Origin: Lentisphaerota bacterium
GTDB taxonomy: Bacteria > Verrucomicrobiota > Lentisphaeria > Victivallales > Victivallaceae
Assembly: GCA_024225035.1 (NCBI GenBank)
Contig: JAAEMX010000153.1
Location: 1-36,248 of the forward strand
DNA length: 36,248 nucleotides
Direction of reading: 5' to 3'
The position numbers and the translations under genes were made by a program. Below, in pieces: positions 1 through 8,808 of the stretch; the first letter of the stretch is position 1, and the number at the start of each line of letters is the position of its first letter. Under the pieces are notes generated by a model that was not told where the DNA came from, searched no databases, and worked only from the letters and a program-made list of their open reading frames with translations.

Positions 1-33
1 GATTATTTACGACTGTTTTTGCAGGAAGAAAAA

Positions 34-759
34 ATGTTATTGAAAGGCAAAAAAATCACATTTAATCCAAGTGTATATCACTATTCTAATAATACCCCTT
101 CAAAAAACGTCGATAAAAACGATGACTACTATAAACTCATAGATTCTGCTCTTGACAAAATAAATAAGCAAAAATACAAGGTTGATATTGATGGCATATC
201 AGAAGAATTGCTCAATTTTATCATCAACAGATATGATATTATCGATACACGATTCTTATGCATAGTTTCCAGAACAGGCTCAGTTGATCTCTTGAAAAGA
301 GTATTGAATGCATTAGACAACAATATTAAAAAATATAAGCATCATCATCTATTATTGCATTATGCAATATTTTCAGGTAACTTCAAAGCCATAGAATTTC
401 TAATAAATGCTGGAGCTGAAGTAAACTTGCCTGAGAAAAGAAAACAAAGTACTCCACTTCATACAGCAGCTAAATACAGCTCTCCAGTCACAATTACTTT
501 TCTGTTAAAACAAGGTGCCCGCATTGATAATATAGATATAGATGGCAATACTCCACTTCATATAGCTTGCAAATATGGCAATTTCAGGGTTATTGAGCAG
601 CTTGCCTTTAATCAGATTGTAAGTCACAGCATGAATTATTCATACTATGCCAACATGATTAAGATAAAAAATAAAAACAATAAAACCCCGGTTGACATAG
701 CAACAGAGAGAGGAGAATCAGAGATATTAAAAATTTTTCAAAAGTTTCAAGACCATTAA
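34..759 (+). CDS. Ankyrin-repeat protein, possibly 5'-partial
   Basis: Likely protein-binding scaffold of unknown partner. The 241-aa product has an N-terminal region of about 70 residues that I do not recognise, then four or five ankyrin-type units: roughly residues 71-100 (degenerate), 105-135, 138-168 (TPLHTAA ... LLKQGA), 171-200 (GNTPLHIAC) and a final half unit at 214-240 (KTPVDIA). I chose the ATG at 34 because AGGAAG lies just upstream at a normal distance. The frame is open to base 1, however, so the gene could begin outside the window. No signal peptide or membrane segment is visible. It is A+T-rich and convergent with mraY. Ankyrin proteins are often found in host-associated bacteria, but nothing here fixes a role. 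Family assignment is sure; function is unknown. Confidence 0.85.
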   Translation: MLLKGKKITFNPSVYHYSNNTPSKNVDKNDDYYKLIDSALDKINKQKYKVDIDGISEELLNFIINRYDIIDTRFLCIVSRTGSVDLLKRVLNALDNNIKKYKHHHLLLHYAIFSGNFKAIEFLINAGAEVNLPEKRKQSTPLHTAAKYSSPVTITFLLKQGARIDNIDIDGNTPLHIACKYGNFRVIEQLAFNQIVSHSMNYSYYANMIKIKNKNNKTPVDIATERGESEILKIFQKFQDH

Positions 760-781
760 AAATATTGCCAGTATAAAGAAT

Positions 782-808
782 ACCGCCAGAAAGCAATTTA
801 CTGGCGGT
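782..808. terminator. Bidirectional terminator hairpin between convergent genes
   Basis: An 8-bp perfect stem, ACCGCCAG at 782-789 and CTGGCGGT at 801-808, with an 11-nt loop lies between the ends of the ankyrin gene and mraY. On the minus strand it is followed by a moderately T-rich stretch, so it suits mraY at least as well as the ankyrin gene. Confidence 0.6.
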
Positions 809-832
809 TAATTATATCAATGTAAAATATAT

Positions 833-1924
833 CTAGCGTAACTTCAGAGTGGTCAAAGCCATTAATGCAAAAATGCCGGCAAGAATCCAGAACCTAACAA
901 CAATCTGCGTCTCAGTCCAATCTTTTCTCTCAAAATGATGATGAATCGGAGTACATAAAAATACACGCTTACCCGTAAGCTTAAATGAAGTAACCTGAAT
1001 TATAACAGAAAGCGCTTCCAGTACAAAAACCCCACCTACCAGCGCCAATAGTATTTCCTGCCTGACCAATACCGCAATGAGCCCAATTGAACCGCCCAGC
1101 GCCAAACTTCCGGTATCTCCCATGAACATGGAAGCAGGATGACAGTTGTGCCAGAGAAATCCAATACAGGCACCTACAATAGCCGCAGCAAATACCACAG
1201 CTTCGCTGACACCGGGAATAAACGGTAAATGCAGGTATTTCGCAAACACAACATGACCATACAAGTATGCCATAAGAGCATAGGTCAAAGCACAGAAGAT
1301 TGAACATCCGGTCGCCAAGCCATCTTTACCATCAGTGAGATTAACTGCATTTGAAGCACCAACTACCACAATAGTACTGAACAACATAACCCATGGTGTT
1401 TTCAAAACCGGGTCTTTTAAAAATGGAAGCATTAACTCCTCCATAAGGTTACGTGTTTCAGGAATGTAATTCAGGCAGAGCACGGCAACACCCGCAATAG
1501 CTGTCTGGGCTATTAATTTCATTTTCCCAGGAATGCCGTCTCGACGGTTATATGCGACTTTTGCAAAATCATCAATAAAACCGAGCAATCCAAAGAGGAG
1601 CAGCGCAGCCAGTAAAATAAGGGGGATGGGGTTGCTAAGCTTATTCCAAAGAAGAACTGATATCGTAATGGCGGCAAGCAATAGAATCCCTCCCATGCTG
1701 GGAGTTTTATCTTTTGCCCGGTCAATATATTCCTCATCCATGATTCCCTGATACCGACATGGCGCATTAGCATTGAAAGCCTTAAGTTTTCTAACCGTAT
1801 ATGGGCCAAGGAATAAAGTTATAATAAAAGCTGTAAATGCCGCACCGCCGGCACGAAATGTCACGTATTCAAATAAGCGGAGCGGACCAAAAATATTATC
1901 AAAATCTGATAGCCAATAAAGCAT
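833..1924 (-). CDS. mraY: Phospho-N-acetylmuramoyl-pentapeptide-transferase
   Basis: Integral membrane enzyme that transfers phospho-MurNAc-pentapeptide from UDP to undecaprenyl phosphate, giving lipid I in peptidoglycan synthesis. The 363-aa product aligns end to end with E. coli MraY (360 aa). It has about ten hydrophobic segments, the Asp pair D118-D119 (GFIDDF), the NLTDG loop at 195-199, D270 (FMGDTGSLALGG) and the HHH motif at 328-330. The start at 1924 is preceded by GAGGG and matches the family N-terminus (MLYWL); the extra 16 codons upstream are not conserved. Oddity: the family loop NLTDGLDGLA reads NLTDGKDGLA here, with Lys200 in place of Leu. No dcw-cluster neighbours (mur or fts genes) are present; the gene stands alone behind a transcription-regulator gene. 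Confidence 0.97.
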   Translation of the reverse strand: MLYWLSDFDNIFGPLRLFEYVTFRAGGAAFTAFIITLFLGPYTVRKLKAFNANAPCRYQGIMDEEYIDRAKDKTPSMGGILLLAAITISVLLWNKLSNPIPLILLAALLLFGLLGFIDDFAKVAYNRRDGIPGKMKLIAQTAIAGVAVLCLNYIPETRNLMEELMLPFLKDPVLKTPWVMLFSTIVVVGASNAVNLTDGKDGLATGCSIFCALTYALMAYLYGHVVFAKYLHLPFIPGVSEAVVFAAAIVGACIGFLWHNCHPASMFMGDTGSLALGGSIGLIAVLVRQEILLALVGGVFVLEALSVIIQVTSFKLTGKRVFLCTPIHHHFERKDWTETQIVVRFWILAGIFALMALTTLKLR

Positions 1925-1970
1925 TAATACCCTCTTTGAGTGCAGTTTCAAGACGAAAGATTCTGTTCTC

Positions 1971-1999
1971 AAAATAGATATTTTTAACGCTTAATTCAA
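1971..1999 (-). promoter_or_regulatory. Candidate mraY promoter
   Basis: On the minus strand TTGAAT (complement of 1994-1999) and TATTTT (complement of 1971-1976) are separated by 17 bp, each matching four of six consensus positions. It lies about 50 bp upstream of the mraY start. Just upstream, TGACAAA (2006-2012) and TTTGTCA (2024-2030) form an 11-bp-spaced inverted repeat that could be an operator. Weak evidence from pattern only. Confidence 0.3.
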
Positions 2000-2071
2000 A
2001 CCATATGACAAAAAAAATGCCTATTTGTCACAACCTTAACAAAGTTTATAAGTTACAAAAGGCTTATTAAA

Positions 2072-3151
2072 TCAGAAGTTACCCAATTGTCCTGCTGGAG
2101 CAACAGAAGATCGGATTTTTAATTCGGTTGGAACCGGCCATACTCCGGCTTTTAATGTGCCAGTCTGTTCATATTCTTCCAACAGGCTGAAAAGATGCTT
2201 GACAATGAGGTCAGCACGCTGACATACTGATGTCAATCCAAGGTAATCGCTTATCTCAAAGTTACCATATCCAGTAAGCGCAAAACCCTTACCGGGTTCA
2301 ATGCCCATCGCATCAAGATGCTTAAATACTCCATACGCCGAATAGTCATTCGCACAACAACAAGCGGTCAGCTCAGGGCATTTGTCTATTATGCGTTTAA
2401 ATACACTGCAACTGATACCGGCGTCATAACTGCCGTTTCCAATATATTCCGGCTTAGCCTTGACTCCGGCTTCTTCCAAAGCTTTCAAATAGCCTTGATG
2501 CCGCAAATATCCAGAGGTACGAGAAGAAGCACCAATGTAGGCAATATTACGATGTCCAAGAGCTAAAAGGTATTTGACCAATTCATAGAATCCGGTCTCA
2601 TCCTGAGAAATTATTTGAGGGACAGCAAGCCCAGGTATAAGTTCATCCACAATAACTGTTCTTGATAAAGCATCATGAAAATTCAGCCAGGCGCATTGTG
2701 GTCCAGGTGGAAGTAAAACGAGCAGAGTATTTTTATCTTCTGCCGCTCTTTCATATTGATTTTTAAAAACAGAATAGTCACGATGATGGCAGAAAATTTT
2801 AAGGAAAAGATTATTACGCATGCAGTCAATCTCTATCATATTGAGCAACTCGGACAAAAAGTTATCACCCTTTTCCATGATGATAGATATCGACTCAAGA
2901 GGTTTAACTTTGTGCGGAGCGCCACCACCACTCCAAGTCACGACAGTACCAATACCCGGTTCGCGTCGAATAAAGTTCTCGTGTACCAACATGGATAGAG
3001 CATTTCTAACCGTTATATGTGACACGCCGTACTTCTTTTTGAGCTCACGTTCAGCAGGTATAAGCTTTCCTGGCGGATAATCTCCGCTCACTATATTACT
3101 CTTGAGATCCAGATATATTTGTTTATATATTGGGATTTTTTTATTATCCAT
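2072..3151 (-). CDS. GntR-type winged-helix / LacI-type ligand-binding transcriptional regulator
   Basis: DNA-binding regulator, probably responding to a small sugar-like ligand. The 359-aa product starts with a GntR-family winged helix at about residues 6-75 (PIYKQIYLDLKSNI, GKLIPAERELKKKYGVSHITVRNAL, GIGTVV). This is joined to a periplasmic-binding-protein-like effector domain of the LacI/GalR type at about 90-350 (GHRNIAYIGASS, GYLKALEEAGV, CCCANDYSAYGVFKHLDAMG, LTGYGNFEISDYLGLTSV). GntR-DNA-binding plus LacI-sensor hybrids are a known class (AraR-like). It lies 74 bp downstream of the propionate cluster on the same strand, so it could be co-transcribed with it or controlled on its own. 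A possible autoregulatory inverted repeat lies just upstream of its start. The actual target is unknown. Confidence 0.85.
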   Translation of the reverse strand: MDNKKIPIYKQIYLDLKSNIVSGDYPPGKLIPAERELKKKYGVSHITVRNALSMLVHENFIRREPGIGTVVTWSGGGAPHKVKPLESISIIMEKGDNFLSELLNMIEIDCMRNNLFLKIFCHHRDYSVFKNQYERAAEDKNTLLVLLPPGPQCAWLNFHDALSRTVIVDELIPGLAVPQIISQDETGFYELVKYLLALGHRNIAYIGASSRTSGYLRHQGYLKALEEAGVKAKPEYIGNGSYDAGISCSVFKRIIDKCPELTACCCANDYSAYGVFKHLDAMGIEPGKGFALTGYGNFEISDYLGLTSVCQRADLIVKHLFSLLEEYEQTGTLKAGVWPVPTELKIRSSVAPAGQLGNF

Positions 3152-3166
3152 AAGAGCGCTACTGCC

Positions 3167-3187
3167 TAATAAGTGTTTTGCTTATTA
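3167..3187. promoter_or_regulatory. Inverted repeat upstream of the GntR/LacI regulator
   Basis: TAATAAG at 3167-3173 and CTTATTA at 3181-3187 form a 7-bp inverted repeat with a 7-bp centre, 16 bp upstream of the regulator's start codon. Its position would suit autoregulation. No second matching copy was found upstream of the propionate cluster or mraY, so the assignment is speculative. Confidence 0.3.
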
Positions 3188-3225
3188 AGACAAGCAAATA
3201 CTAAAAAAGTTCAGCCAAAAACTAA

Positions 3226-4710
3226 TCAGGGCAGCATTTTCCCAGATTTCAGATAGTTCAAATGCAGCTCAAATGGGTTGTCCAGATGCTGTCCGATATG
3301 CCCTTTATGAGAACTTGTCAGATACCGCATCAGGTAATCACGGTACTCAGGAGCAGCGCAGTTTTTAATGATTGTTTCTGCCTTGCTGCGTGGAGATTTT
3401 CCGCGCAAATCAGCCACACCATACTCTGTAACAATGACTTTAACAGTATGTTCATTGTGATCAACATGAGTACACATTGGGACAATAGACGAGATAGAGC
3501 CGCCTTTAGCTGTCGCCGGACTCATGAAAACAGAAAGGTAGGAATTACGCTCAAAGTCGCCGCTTCCTCCAATACCGTTCATGATCGAACTTCCAAACAA
3601 ATGAGTTGAATTAACATTTCCATAAATGTCCATTTCCAAAGCGACATTCAGGGCAATCACGCCAAGACGACGTACAAGTTCGGGATTATTGGATAATTCC
3701 TGCGGCCTCAAGACAATCTTATGACTGAAAAAATCAAAGTTATTGTATACATGCTGCAACGTCTCCGGGACAATAGTCAAACTGGAAGCACTAACGCCAG
3801 TAATCCTGCCTCTTTCCATAAGCTCAACAGCACTATCCTGCAGCACCTCACTAAACATACAAAAAGCAGGAAAATCCTCATTTTCACCTAACGCTTTAAG
3901 TACAGCATTATTTATATTTCCAACGCCACTTTGCAATGGAAGGAAGTTACCCGGCACTCTACCGACAGCTATTTCATTCAGCATAAACTCAACCAGATTT
4001 GCAGCAATTTTTCTGGATATATCGTCACATTCGCCAAAAGGGGTTACTTCGTCAGGGCAATGTGTTTCGACAACTGCTGCAATTTTTTCAGGCGGAATTT
4101 CAATGTGTCCGAGCCCTATCTTGTCCAATGGATGATAAATAGGAATCGGGTAACGGTTTGGCGGAGGTTTAATGAATGTAATATCAGTAATTTCCGACAA
4201 CCGTGGGGAATGATAACTGTTAAGCTCAATTATAACTTTTTTAGCTTTCTTCGCAAAAGTTGGAGCACAGCCAATACCAGTAGTAAGGCAAACTCTGCCG
4301 CGATTATCCAATGCTGAAGCTTCTATAATTGCCACATCTATCTCTCCAAGAAAACCGTAATCGACCATCTGGGATATTTCCGATAAATGCATGTCAACAA
4401 ACTCAACCTTGTCCGCGTTGATGCTTTGCCGCATCAGTCTGCTGCTCTGATACGGTGCACGCCAGCGAACAGCTTCAGCTTCAGCAAGCTTATCATCAAT
4501 AGAAGAGCTGACTGAAGCTCCTGTCAAAACATCAAGTTTGTACTCTTTACCCTGATTATGCAATTCCTTAGCGCGCTCGGCAATAGCCTTCGGAACAACT
4601 TTCGGAGCCCCAGCAGGAGTAAATCCTCCAAGGGCAATCTTAGCACCATGAGGCACTAACTCAGCTGCTTCTTCAGCTGTCATAATCGGGAATTTATATA
4701 TAGGATTCAT
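3226..4710 (-). CDS. scpC: Propionyl-CoA:succinate CoA-transferase
   Basis: Class I CoA-transferase of the acetyl-CoA hydrolase/transferase family. It would move CoA from propionyl-CoA to succinate, releasing propionate and regenerating succinyl-CoA for the mutase. The 494-aa product has nearly the length of E. coli ScpC/YgfH. It shows the oxyanion-loop segment QSGVGNINNAVL (260-271), the expected catalytic glutamate E288 in MFSEVLQDS, and the C-terminal VTEYGVADLRGKSPRSKA segment typical of this family. AGGTGA lies 7 bp upstream of the ATG. It follows scpB after only 2 bp, as last gene of the mutase - meaB - scpB - scpC set. Acetate or another acyl acceptor is possible from sequence alone; the operon context favours propionate. 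Confidence 0.93.
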   Translation of the reverse strand: MNPIYKFPIMTAEEAAELVPHGAKIALGGFTPAGAPKVVPKAIAERAKELHNQGKEYKLDVLTGASVSSSIDDKLAEAEAVRWRAPYQSSRLMRQSINADKVEFVDMHLSEISQMVDYGFLGEIDVAIIEASALDNRGRVCLTTGIGCAPTFAKKAKKVIIELNSYHSPRLSEITDITFIKPPPNRYPIPIYHPLDKIGLGHIEIPPEKIAAVVETHCPDEVTPFGECDDISRKIAANLVEFMLNEIAVGRVPGNFLPLQSGVGNINNAVLKALGENEDFPAFCMFSEVLQDSAVELMERGRITGVSASSLTIVPETLQHVYNNFDFFSHKIVLRPQELSNNPELVRRLGVIALNVALEMDIYGNVNSTHLFGSSIMNGIGGSGDFERNSYLSVFMSPATAKGGSISSIVPMCTHVDHNEHTVKVIVTEYGVADLRGKSPRSKAETIIKNCAAPEYRDYLMRYLTSSHKGHIGQHLDNPFELHLNYLKSGKMLP

Positions 4711-4712
4711 TT

Positions 4713-5495
4713 TTATTCACCTGTAAATACCGGTTTGCGTTTTTCAAAAAACGCATCAATTCCTTCCTTAGCGTCATGACTGTCATATACTGTCCGCCTG
4801 ATTCCCTGCAGGCGTTGAAATTCTCCGGGAGTAAGAGGACTAGCCTCACTCAATACTCGCAGTTCTTCTTTGATAAGCGCTACAGATAGAGGAGCTTTCG
4901 TACAAATAACTTCGGCTACATCCATAACTGCCGCCTCAAGATCCTCTATATCATACACCCTATTAACAATACCGGCGCGCTCAGCACGCTCGGCTGAAAT
5001 CGGCCTGGCTGTGAAAAACAACTCTTTGATAATATGTGCACTGCAGTCTCCTCTGACCAGGTTATGCACACCAACAATATCATATGCCACCCCAAGGTTT
5101 ACCGGCGTCATGGCAAAGGTGCTGCGTTTATCAGCGAAAACCATATCACAACTCATTATGGTCTCAAACGCACCACCCCAAACTGTCCCTTCAATCATAG
5201 CAATAACAGGAGCAGGGCATTTCTGTATAGCACGAATCACACGTCGTAATGGATCCTTGTAACTTAGCGGATCACGTTTACCGCGGGGCAACTCTTTTAT
5301 ATCATGACCGGCAGAAAAAACTTTTATTCCCGGTTCTGCTCTAAGGATAACACAACGCATTTTGAGGCGCTCCATATCCTTAATTGCTCCAATTATATCA
5401 TCAATCAATTCACTACTCAACGCATTCAGCTTTTTACCATAGTTAAGAGTGATAGTTCCGACAAAGCCTTTAGTTTCCGTCTTTACATAGCTCAT
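4713..5495 (-). CDS. scpB: Methylmalonyl-CoA decarboxylase
   Basis: Crotonase-fold enzyme that decarboxylates methylmalonyl-CoA to propionyl-CoA. The 260-aa product aligns along its whole length with E. coli ScpB/YgfG (261 aa), including LNYGKKLNALS near the N-terminus, the oxyanion-hole segment FSAGHDIKELP, VWGGAFETIMSCDMVFA, MTPVNLGVAYDIVGVHNL and the C-terminal KRKP. The start codon overlaps the meaB stop by four bases (ATGA) and has GAGGAAAG upstream, so translation is probably coupled. It is third in the propionate cluster. A generic enoyl-CoA hydratase is the alternative, but both match quality and neighbours argue for ScpB. Confidence 0.94.
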   Translation of the reverse strand: MSYVKTETKGFVGTITLNYGKKLNALSSELIDDIIGAIKDMERLKMRCVILRAEPGIKVFSAGHDIKELPRGKRDPLSYKDPLRRVIRAIQKCPAPVIAMIEGTVWGGAFETIMSCDMVFADKRSTFAMTPVNLGVAYDIVGVHNLVRGDCSAHIIKELFFTARPISAERAERAGIVNRVYDIEDLEAAVMDVAEVICTKAPLSVALIKEELRVLSEASPLTPGEFQRLQGIRRTVYDSHDAKEGIDAFFEKRKPVFTGE

Positions 5496-6487
5496 TTTTC
5501 TTTCCTCAAGTTAGACATAACTTTTTCAGTCAGTTTTGCAGAAGCTGCCAGAGGAGTTATCCCGCCGTCAGCTACTTCCTGCTCAAGTAAGTCCATATAT
5601 TTTTTTATATTATTGATCTTAAAAATTTCTTTTATCAGGCGTTCCCGTGAAAGTTGTGCTGTCCATCGAGCATACTGTTCTCCGCGAAGCCGTTTCATTT
5701 TCCCAGATTCCAGGAGCCAGTTATTATGTTTCAGCACAACCTCCCACAAGTCACCAAGTCCAGTACGCTGCAGCGCACTGCAAGTCATAACTTCTGGCGA
5801 CCAGCCTTGGATGCGGGGACGTTTGAAGCTGATTACTCCGCCATAAACAGTTTGCGCTCTAAGTGCAGCCTGTATGTTATCACCATCAGCCTTATTTATA
5901 ACTATTGCATCGGCATCCTCCAGAATGCCTTTTTTGATTCCCTGTAAGTCATCTCCTGCCCCAGCAATAAGCACCAGCAGGAAAAAGTCAACCATGTCCA
6001 CAACAGCGGTTTCTGACTGCCCTACCCCCACGGTTTCAACCAGAATGACATCATAGCCGGCAGCTTCACAAATCATAATGAGTTCACGAGTGCCGGGACT
6101 TACTCCCCCAAGAATTCCACTTGAGGGAGATGGTCTGATGAAAGCCTCTTCACGAGAGCAAAGGTCAGGCATGCGGGTTTTGTCGCCGAGAATGCTGCCG
6201 CCGGAATGAGTACTGGAAGGATCAACAGCCAGCACTGCCACACGGTGTCCCTGCTCGATCAAATACATGCCGAGAGAGTTAATCAACGTGCTCTTGCCAG
6301 CCCCGGGAGTCCCGGTAATGCCGACACGAATCGAGTTGCCAGCTAACGGCACAATTTTTTCAAAAACCTGTGCCGCAAGCTTCCTGTGAGACTCAAGAAG
6401 GCTCTCCAGCAACGTCATGGTACGGGCAATTACTGCCCGGTTTCCGCTGCGGATACCATCCACATAATATTCAACCGGATACAACAT
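5492..6487 (-). CDS. meaB: Methylmalonyl-CoA mutase-associated G3E GTPase (MeaB/ArgK)
   Basis: GTP-hydrolysing chaperone that protects and reloads the adenosylcobalamin cofactor of methylmalonyl-CoA mutase. The 331-aa product equals E. coli ArgK (YgfD) in length. It has the Walker A loop GTPGAGKST at 59-67, LAVDPSSTHSGGSILGDKTRM in the switch region, the VETVGVGQSE segment and the NKADGDN base-recognition motif. I take the ATG at 6487, one base after the mutase stop codon (TAA-A-ATG), rather than an in-frame ATG at 6556 inside the mutase gene, because the former gives the conserved family N-terminus. The stop overlaps the scpB start by four bases. Function is known from the family; the partner is the adjacent mutase. 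Confidence 0.95.
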   Translation of the reverse strand: MLYPVEYYVDGIRSGNRAVIARTMTLLESLLESHRKLAAQVFEKIVPLAGNSIRVGITGTPGAGKSTLINSLGMYLIEQGHRVAVLAVDPSSTHSGGSILGDKTRMPDLCSREEAFIRPSPSSGILGGVSPGTRELIMICEAAGYDVILVETVGVGQSETAVVDMVDFFLLVLIAGAGDDLQGIKKGILEDADAIVINKADGDNIQAALRAQTVYGGVISFKRPRIQGWSPEVMTCSALQRTGLGDLWEVVLKHNNWLLESGKMKRLRGEQYARWTAQLSRERLIKEIFKINNIKKYMDLLEQEVADGGITPLAASAKLTEKVMSNLRKEK

Positions 6488-6488
6488 T

Positions 6489-8630
6489 TTAGTCTTCCGC
6501 TTCAATAACATCCAGTGTTTTAAGTGCACTTTCAAGCATTGGAGTTCCAGGACCAAATACAGCCTTTACTCCATGCTCAAACAGAAAATCATAGTCTTGA
6601 GGGGGAATAACCCCGCCGGCGACAACTTGTATATCATGGCGTCCCATTTCAGCAAGCCTTGTCACAAGCTCAGGGATCAATGTTTTATGACCGGCAGCCA
6701 GTGAAGAAGCGCCGACAACATGGACATCGTTTTCCACAGCCAGACGGGCAATCTCCTCAGGGGTTGAGAACATTGGACTTAAATCCACATCAAATCCAAG
6801 GTCAGCATATGCGCTTGCTATAACTTTTGCGCCACGATCATGTCCATCCTGTCCCATCTTCGCAATAAGGACACGCGGTCTGCGGCCATGAACTTTTTCA
6901 AATTCATCAACTTTAGCCAGAACATTTTCGAAGTCCTTATGAGCTGCTTCATTTTGATCAAACACGTGTGAAATAACTCCTGTTACACAACTGGTTTTCT
7001 GTATGTACCTGCCGAAGATATCCTCAAGAGCATCAGAAATTTCACCTAGAGAAGCTCTGACTCTTGCGGCCTTAATGGCGGATTCTAATAGATTTTCTCC
7101 TTTTCGGGCAGCATCACGCAGTTCTTCAAGAGCTGTTTCTACGGCTGCAGCATCACGTTCACCTTTAATCTTTTTGAGCATTGCAACCTGTTCACGGCAA
7201 ACTTTTACATTGTCGATTTCAAGAACATTTACATGCTCTTCTTTTTCAGGACGGTATTTATTTACACCAACAATAACTCTTTCACCTTCATCTATAAGCG
7301 CCTGTTGAGCTGCCGCGGACTGATCGATCATACGATTCGGAATACCGGCTTCAATAGCTTTGGCCATACCGCCATGCTTTTCAATTTCGTCGATAAGTTC
7401 ACGAGCTTTTTCAGTGATTTCCGAGGTGAGTGATTCTACATAATATGAACCAGCCAGCGGGTCGACTGTTCTACAGATTTCAGATTCTTCCTGTACCACA
7501 ATCTGGGTATTACGAGCAATTCTTGCAGAAAAATCTGTTGGCAGTCCCAAGGCTTCATCAAAGGAATTTGTGTGCATTGACTGAGTACCGCCAAGGGCAG
7601 CAGCCATACACTCAATTGTTGTACGGATAATATTATTATAGGGATCCTGCTCTGTCAGGGACCAACCAGAGGTTTGGCAATGAGTACGCAACGCCATTGA
7701 ACGTGGATTTTCAGCACCAAATTCTTTAACAGTTTCACTCCAAAGATAACGGGCAGCACGCAGCATGGCAATATTCATAAAGAAATCCATGCCGATACCG
7801 AAGAAGAAAGACAGGCGCGGCGCAAAGTCATCAATAGCCAGACCGGCATTCATAGCTGCACGAATGTACTCAATACCGTCAGCAATAGTAAATGCCACCT
7901 GCTGTACACAACTTGCTCCGGCCTCTCCCATGTGATAACCGCTGATACTTATTGTATTGAAACGAGGCATGTTTTTTGAACAATAAGCAATAATGTCAGA
8001 AATTATGCGCATGGATGGTTTCGGAGGATAAATGTAGGTATTACGGCAAAGGTATTCTTTAAGAATGTCATTTTGAATAGTTCCAGTCAAAGCTTCTGGA
8101 GCAATGCCCTGCTCTTCTGCAGCAACAATATAAAACGCCATAATCGGAATAACCGCACCGTTCATAGTCATTGAAACTGACATTTTATCCAGCGGAATCT
8201 GATCAAACAGAACCTTCATGTCTTCAACTGTATCAACTGCAACTCCGGCTTTACCAACATCGCCTTCAACACGAGGGTTATCAGAATCATATCCACGGTG
8301 AGTCGCCAGGTCAAAAGCAACAGAAAGGCCTTTCTGCCCGGCAGCAAGGTTGCGACGGTAAAAAGCGTTAGATTCCTGCGCAGTTGAAAATCCGGCATAT
8401 TGTCGAATAGTCCAAGGGCGTCCAACATACATTGTGGCACGAGGGCCGCGAATATAAGGAGGTGATCCCGGCAAGGTATCCGTTAATTTGTTAGAGCTGA
8501 TATCCTCAGCAGTGTACAGGGGTTTAATCGTAATTTTTTCGGGAGTGTCCTTGTACAGACCGTTAAAATCACGATGAAGCCTTGAGGCTTCCTTTTCAGC
8601 TAATAACTTCCATTTTGCATGGCCGTCCAT
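6489..8630 (-). CDS. scpA: Methylmalonyl-CoA mutase, single-chain type
   Basis: Adenosylcobalamin-dependent mutase interconverting succinyl-CoA and (R)-methylmalonyl-CoA. The 713-aa product matches the single-chain Sbm/MutB type. It has an N-terminal TIM-barrel domain with [21 protein letters not shown] and [12 protein letters not shown], a linker at about 500-580, and a C-terminal B12-binding domain with the cobalt-ligating His near residue 597 ([13 protein letters not shown]) plus [14 protein letters not shown] and GGVIPPQDY. The ATG at 8630 has AAGGAG seven bases upstream, so the six extra upstream codons are excluded. It is the first gene of the cluster, followed immediately by its GTPase chaperone. 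No methylmalonyl-CoA epimerase is in the window, which agrees with a decarboxylating (ScpB) route. No B12 riboswitch consensus was recognised in the leader. Confidence 0.96.
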   Translation of the reverse strand: MDGHAKWKLLAEKEASRLHRDFNGLYKDTPEKITIKPLYTAEDISSNKLTDTLPGSPPYIRGPRATMYVGRPWTIRQYAGFSTAQESNAFYRRNLAAGQKGLSVAFDLATHRGYDSDNPRVEGDVGKAGVAVDTVEDMKVLFDQIPLDKMSVSMTMNGAVIPIMAFYIVAAEEQGIAPEALTGTIQNDILKEYLCRNTYIYPPKPSMRIISDIIAYCSKNMPRFNTISISGYHMGEAGASCVQQVAFTIADGIEYIRAAMNAGLAIDDFAPRLSFFFGIGMDFFMNIAMLRAARYLWSETVKEFGAENPRSMALRTHCQTSGWSLTEQDPYNNIIRTTIECMAAALGGTQSMHTNSFDEALGLPTDFSARIARNTQIVVQEESEICRTVDPLAGSYYVESLTSEITEKARELIDEIEKHGGMAKAIEAGIPNRMIDQSAAAQQALIDEGERVIVGVNKYRPEKEEHVNVLEIDNVKVCREQVAMLKKIKGERDAAAVETALEELRDAARKGENLLESAIKAARVRASLGEISDALEDIFGRYIQKTSCVTGVISHVFDQNEAAHKDFENVLAKVDEFEKVHGRRPRVLIAKMGQDGHDRGAKVIASAYADLGFDVDLSPMFSTPEEIARLAVENDVHVVGASSLAAGHKTLIPELVTRLAEMGRHDIQVVAGGVIPPQDYDFLFEHGVKAVFGPGTPMLESALKTLDVIEAED

Positions 8631-8752
8631 GATTAGTCTCCTTTTCATGGAATCATAATATTTTTATGAAGCTGATCTTATTAATTATTTCACGCGCTTC
8701 CGCATGCCATCCACCTAAAAAAACCGGCTTCGGTAGAATCGTTAAAATCAAA

Positions 8753-8779
8753 TAGCGACGAATTTTAAATTCGCCGCTA
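8753..8779. promoter_or_regulatory. 27-bp near-perfect inverted repeat in the propionate-operon leader
   Basis: Arms TAGCGACGAATTT (8753-8765) and AAATTCGCCGCTA (8767-8779) around a single central base pair at 12 of 13 positions; the odd pair is G-U in minus-strand RNA. It sits 123 bp upstream of the mutase start and overlaps the expected start of transcription, and a T-rich stretch follows on the minus strand. It could be an operator, a weak terminator/attenuator or an mRNA-stabilising 5' hairpin. About 18 nt further on, a 4-bp hairpin ACCG-AAGC-CGGT is followed by seven T residues on the minus strand. Confidence 0.55.
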
Positions 8780-8808
8780 TATGCTCAAGAGAGAAACTGC
8801 AAAGTCAA
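8778..8808 (-). promoter_or_regulatory. Candidate propionate-operon promoter
   Basis: Minus-strand TTGACT (complement of 8803-8808) and CATATA (complement of 8778-8783) are 19 bp apart, a slightly long spacing. The -35 matches five of six positions, the -10 is poor. Its position just before the 27-bp inverted repeat makes that repeat a plausible operator. Pattern evidence only. Confidence 0.3.

Noticed and set aside
5304..5846. 180-aa plus-strand ORF across the scpB/meaB junction
   Set aside because: Shadow of two well-identified genes on the other strand, with no ribosome site or family match.
6488..6556. Earlier start of meaB at 6556 inside the mutase gene
   Set aside because: The extra residues are not conserved; the ATG at 6487 gives the exact family length.
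8653..8781. A 41-codon open frame on the minus strand within the propionate-operon leader, ending near the mutase start
   Set aside because: No ATG or GTG start and no ribosome site; it runs through the 27-bp inverted repeat and is short enough to occur by chance.
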